Assembly (NCBI GenBank): GCA_040905305.1
Contig: JBBDRU010000331.1
Coordinates: 1 to 15,168 of the forward strand
DNA: 15,168 bases
Reading direction: 5' to 3'
DNA from: SHAN690 sp040905305
Lineage (GTDB): Bacteria > Bacteroidota > Bacteroidia > Flavobacteriales_G > Salibacteraceae
A program made the position numbers and the translations under genes. Of this stretch, positions 14,539-15,168 are shown one piece after another. How positions within the stretch are numbered: position 1 is the stretch's first letter; every line of letters starts with the position of its first letter. The notes beneath the pieces were generated by a model. That model worked only from the letters and a program-made list of their open reading frames with translations, was not told the DNA's origin and searched no databases.

Positions 14539-15168
14539 ATGAGTGACGCAGTAAGATCGTTAGAACCCAAAGTTTTATGGAACCATTTTGCAGACCTAAA
14601 TGAAGTTCCTCGTCCATCTAAAAAAGAAGAGCGCGTTATAGCTTTTATGAAAGAATTTGGAGAAAAGCTCAATCTTGAAACCATCGAGGATGCTGTGGGT
14701 AATGTGATCATTAAAAAGCCAGCAACCACAGGTATGGAGGATCGAAAAACGATTGTGCTGCAAAGCCATTTGGATATGGTTCATCAAAAAAACGCAGCTA
14801 CCAACTTTGATTTTGATCGTGAAGGTATAAAGATGTATGTTGATGGAGATTGGGTTCGTGCGGAAGGAACAACACTGGGTGCAGACAATGGGGTTGGTGT
14901 TGCGGCTATCATGGCCTTGCTTTCGTCCAAAGATATATCGCATCCAAAACTGGAAGCCCTCTTCACTATAGATGAAGAAACGGGAATGACGGGAGCAATG
15001 GGCTTAAAAGGCGGATTGCTTAAGGCAGATATTATGCTAAACCTAGATACTGAAGATGATGATGAGTTGACCATCGGCTGTGCTGGCGGAATTGATGTCA
15101 CGGCTTCTGGTTTGTATGTTGAGGTTGATGCTCCTAATAATGCCAATTACTATAAGCTAACCGTCAAT
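14539..15168 (+). CDS. pepD: Aminoacyl-histidine dipeptidase PepD, M20 family (partial, N-terminal 210 residues)
   Basis: A cytosolic metallodipeptidase (Xaa-His dipeptidase, carnosinase-like), cut by the window edge with the frame still open. It opens MSDAVRSLEPKVLWNHFADL and NEVPRPSKKEERVIAFM, typical of PepD. Metal and catalytic residues are visible: His77 and Asp79 in QSHLDMV, Asp116 in LGADNGVGVAA, Glu146 and Glu147 in TIDEETGMTGA, and Asp170 in LNLDTED. The lid domain insertion begins near residue 185. Full-length members have about 480 residues, so more than half lies beyond the window. No Shine-Dalgarno sequence precedes the ATG; the 63-base gap before it shows no clear terminator, so its promoter is undetermined. 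All expected active-site residues seen so far are intact. Confidence 0.93.
   Translation, partial: MSDAVRSLEPKVLWNHFADLNEVPRPSKKEERVIAFMKEFGEKLNLETIEDAVGNVIIKKPATTGMEDRKTIVLQSHLDMVHQKNAATNFDFDREGIKMYVDGDWVRAEGTTLGADNGVGVAAIMALLSSKDISHPKLEALFTIDEETGMTGAMGLKGGLLKADIMLNLDTEDDDELTIGCAGGIDVTASGLYVEVDAPNNANYYKLTVN

Noticed and set aside
14596..15146. Two overlapping minus-strand frames at the right edge
   Set aside because: They are antisense to pepD, whose active-site motifs are all present on the plus strand.
1..15168. CRISPR array, transposon, phage or toxin-antitoxin module
   Set aside because: No regularly spaced repeats, transposase motifs, terminal inverted repeats or paired small toxin/antitoxin frames were seen; the lone XRE gene has no toxin partner beside it.

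Overview
The window looks like chromosomal DNA of a Bacteroidota member, most likely a marine or freshwater Flavobacteriia/Cryomorphaceae-type bacterium. The basis is moderate GC, almost no Shine-Dalgarno sequences before starts, TAnnTTTG-like promoter elements, three secreted proteins ending in type IX secretion (T9SS) sorting domains, a DUF2911 protein and a Bacteroidota-type topoisomerase IV subunit A. The genus cannot be fixed from the sequence alone.

Layout. Positions 1-59 hold the last codons of an upstream gene with a TonB-like C-terminal end; its stop directly abuts the start of parC (60-3011), which has a long charged tail. Next comes a T9SS-exported choice-of-anchor B protein (3024-4604). 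A small XRE regulator (complement of 4611-4976) converges on it. Divergent from the regulator are two secreted proteins (5138-7852 and 7849-9231), each readable as a seven-bladed beta-propeller with a T9SS tail, joined by a GTGA stop/start overlap. The 160-bp gap between regulator and propellers holds a candidate promoter and a 9-bp inverted repeat placed like an operator.

After a 261-bp gap come a TRIC/UPF0126 membrane protein (9493-10131) and a secreted DUF2911 protein (10224-10727) closed by a clear terminator. An unrecognised secreted protein lies on the minus strand (10792-12003). Divergent from it is a tight plus-strand group: an unrecognised cysteine-containing secreted protein (12068-12862), an Lgt-family membrane protein with unusual active-site residues (12872-13657) and an FkbM-type methyltransferase (13666-14475). 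The window ends inside a PepD-type (M20) aminoacyl-histidine dipeptidase (14539 to the edge).

How the genes relate: parC and pepD are housekeeping. The three T9SS cargo genes point to surface or extracellular beta-propeller proteins, two possibly under the adjacent XRE regulator. The 12068-14475 group could be an envelope-modification operon, but that is inference. I see no CRISPR array, transposon, phage gene, rRNA or tRNA. No defence-type system is evident; the best candidates for something undescribed are the regulator/operator/twin-propeller unit and the secreted protein/Lgt-like/FkbM operon.
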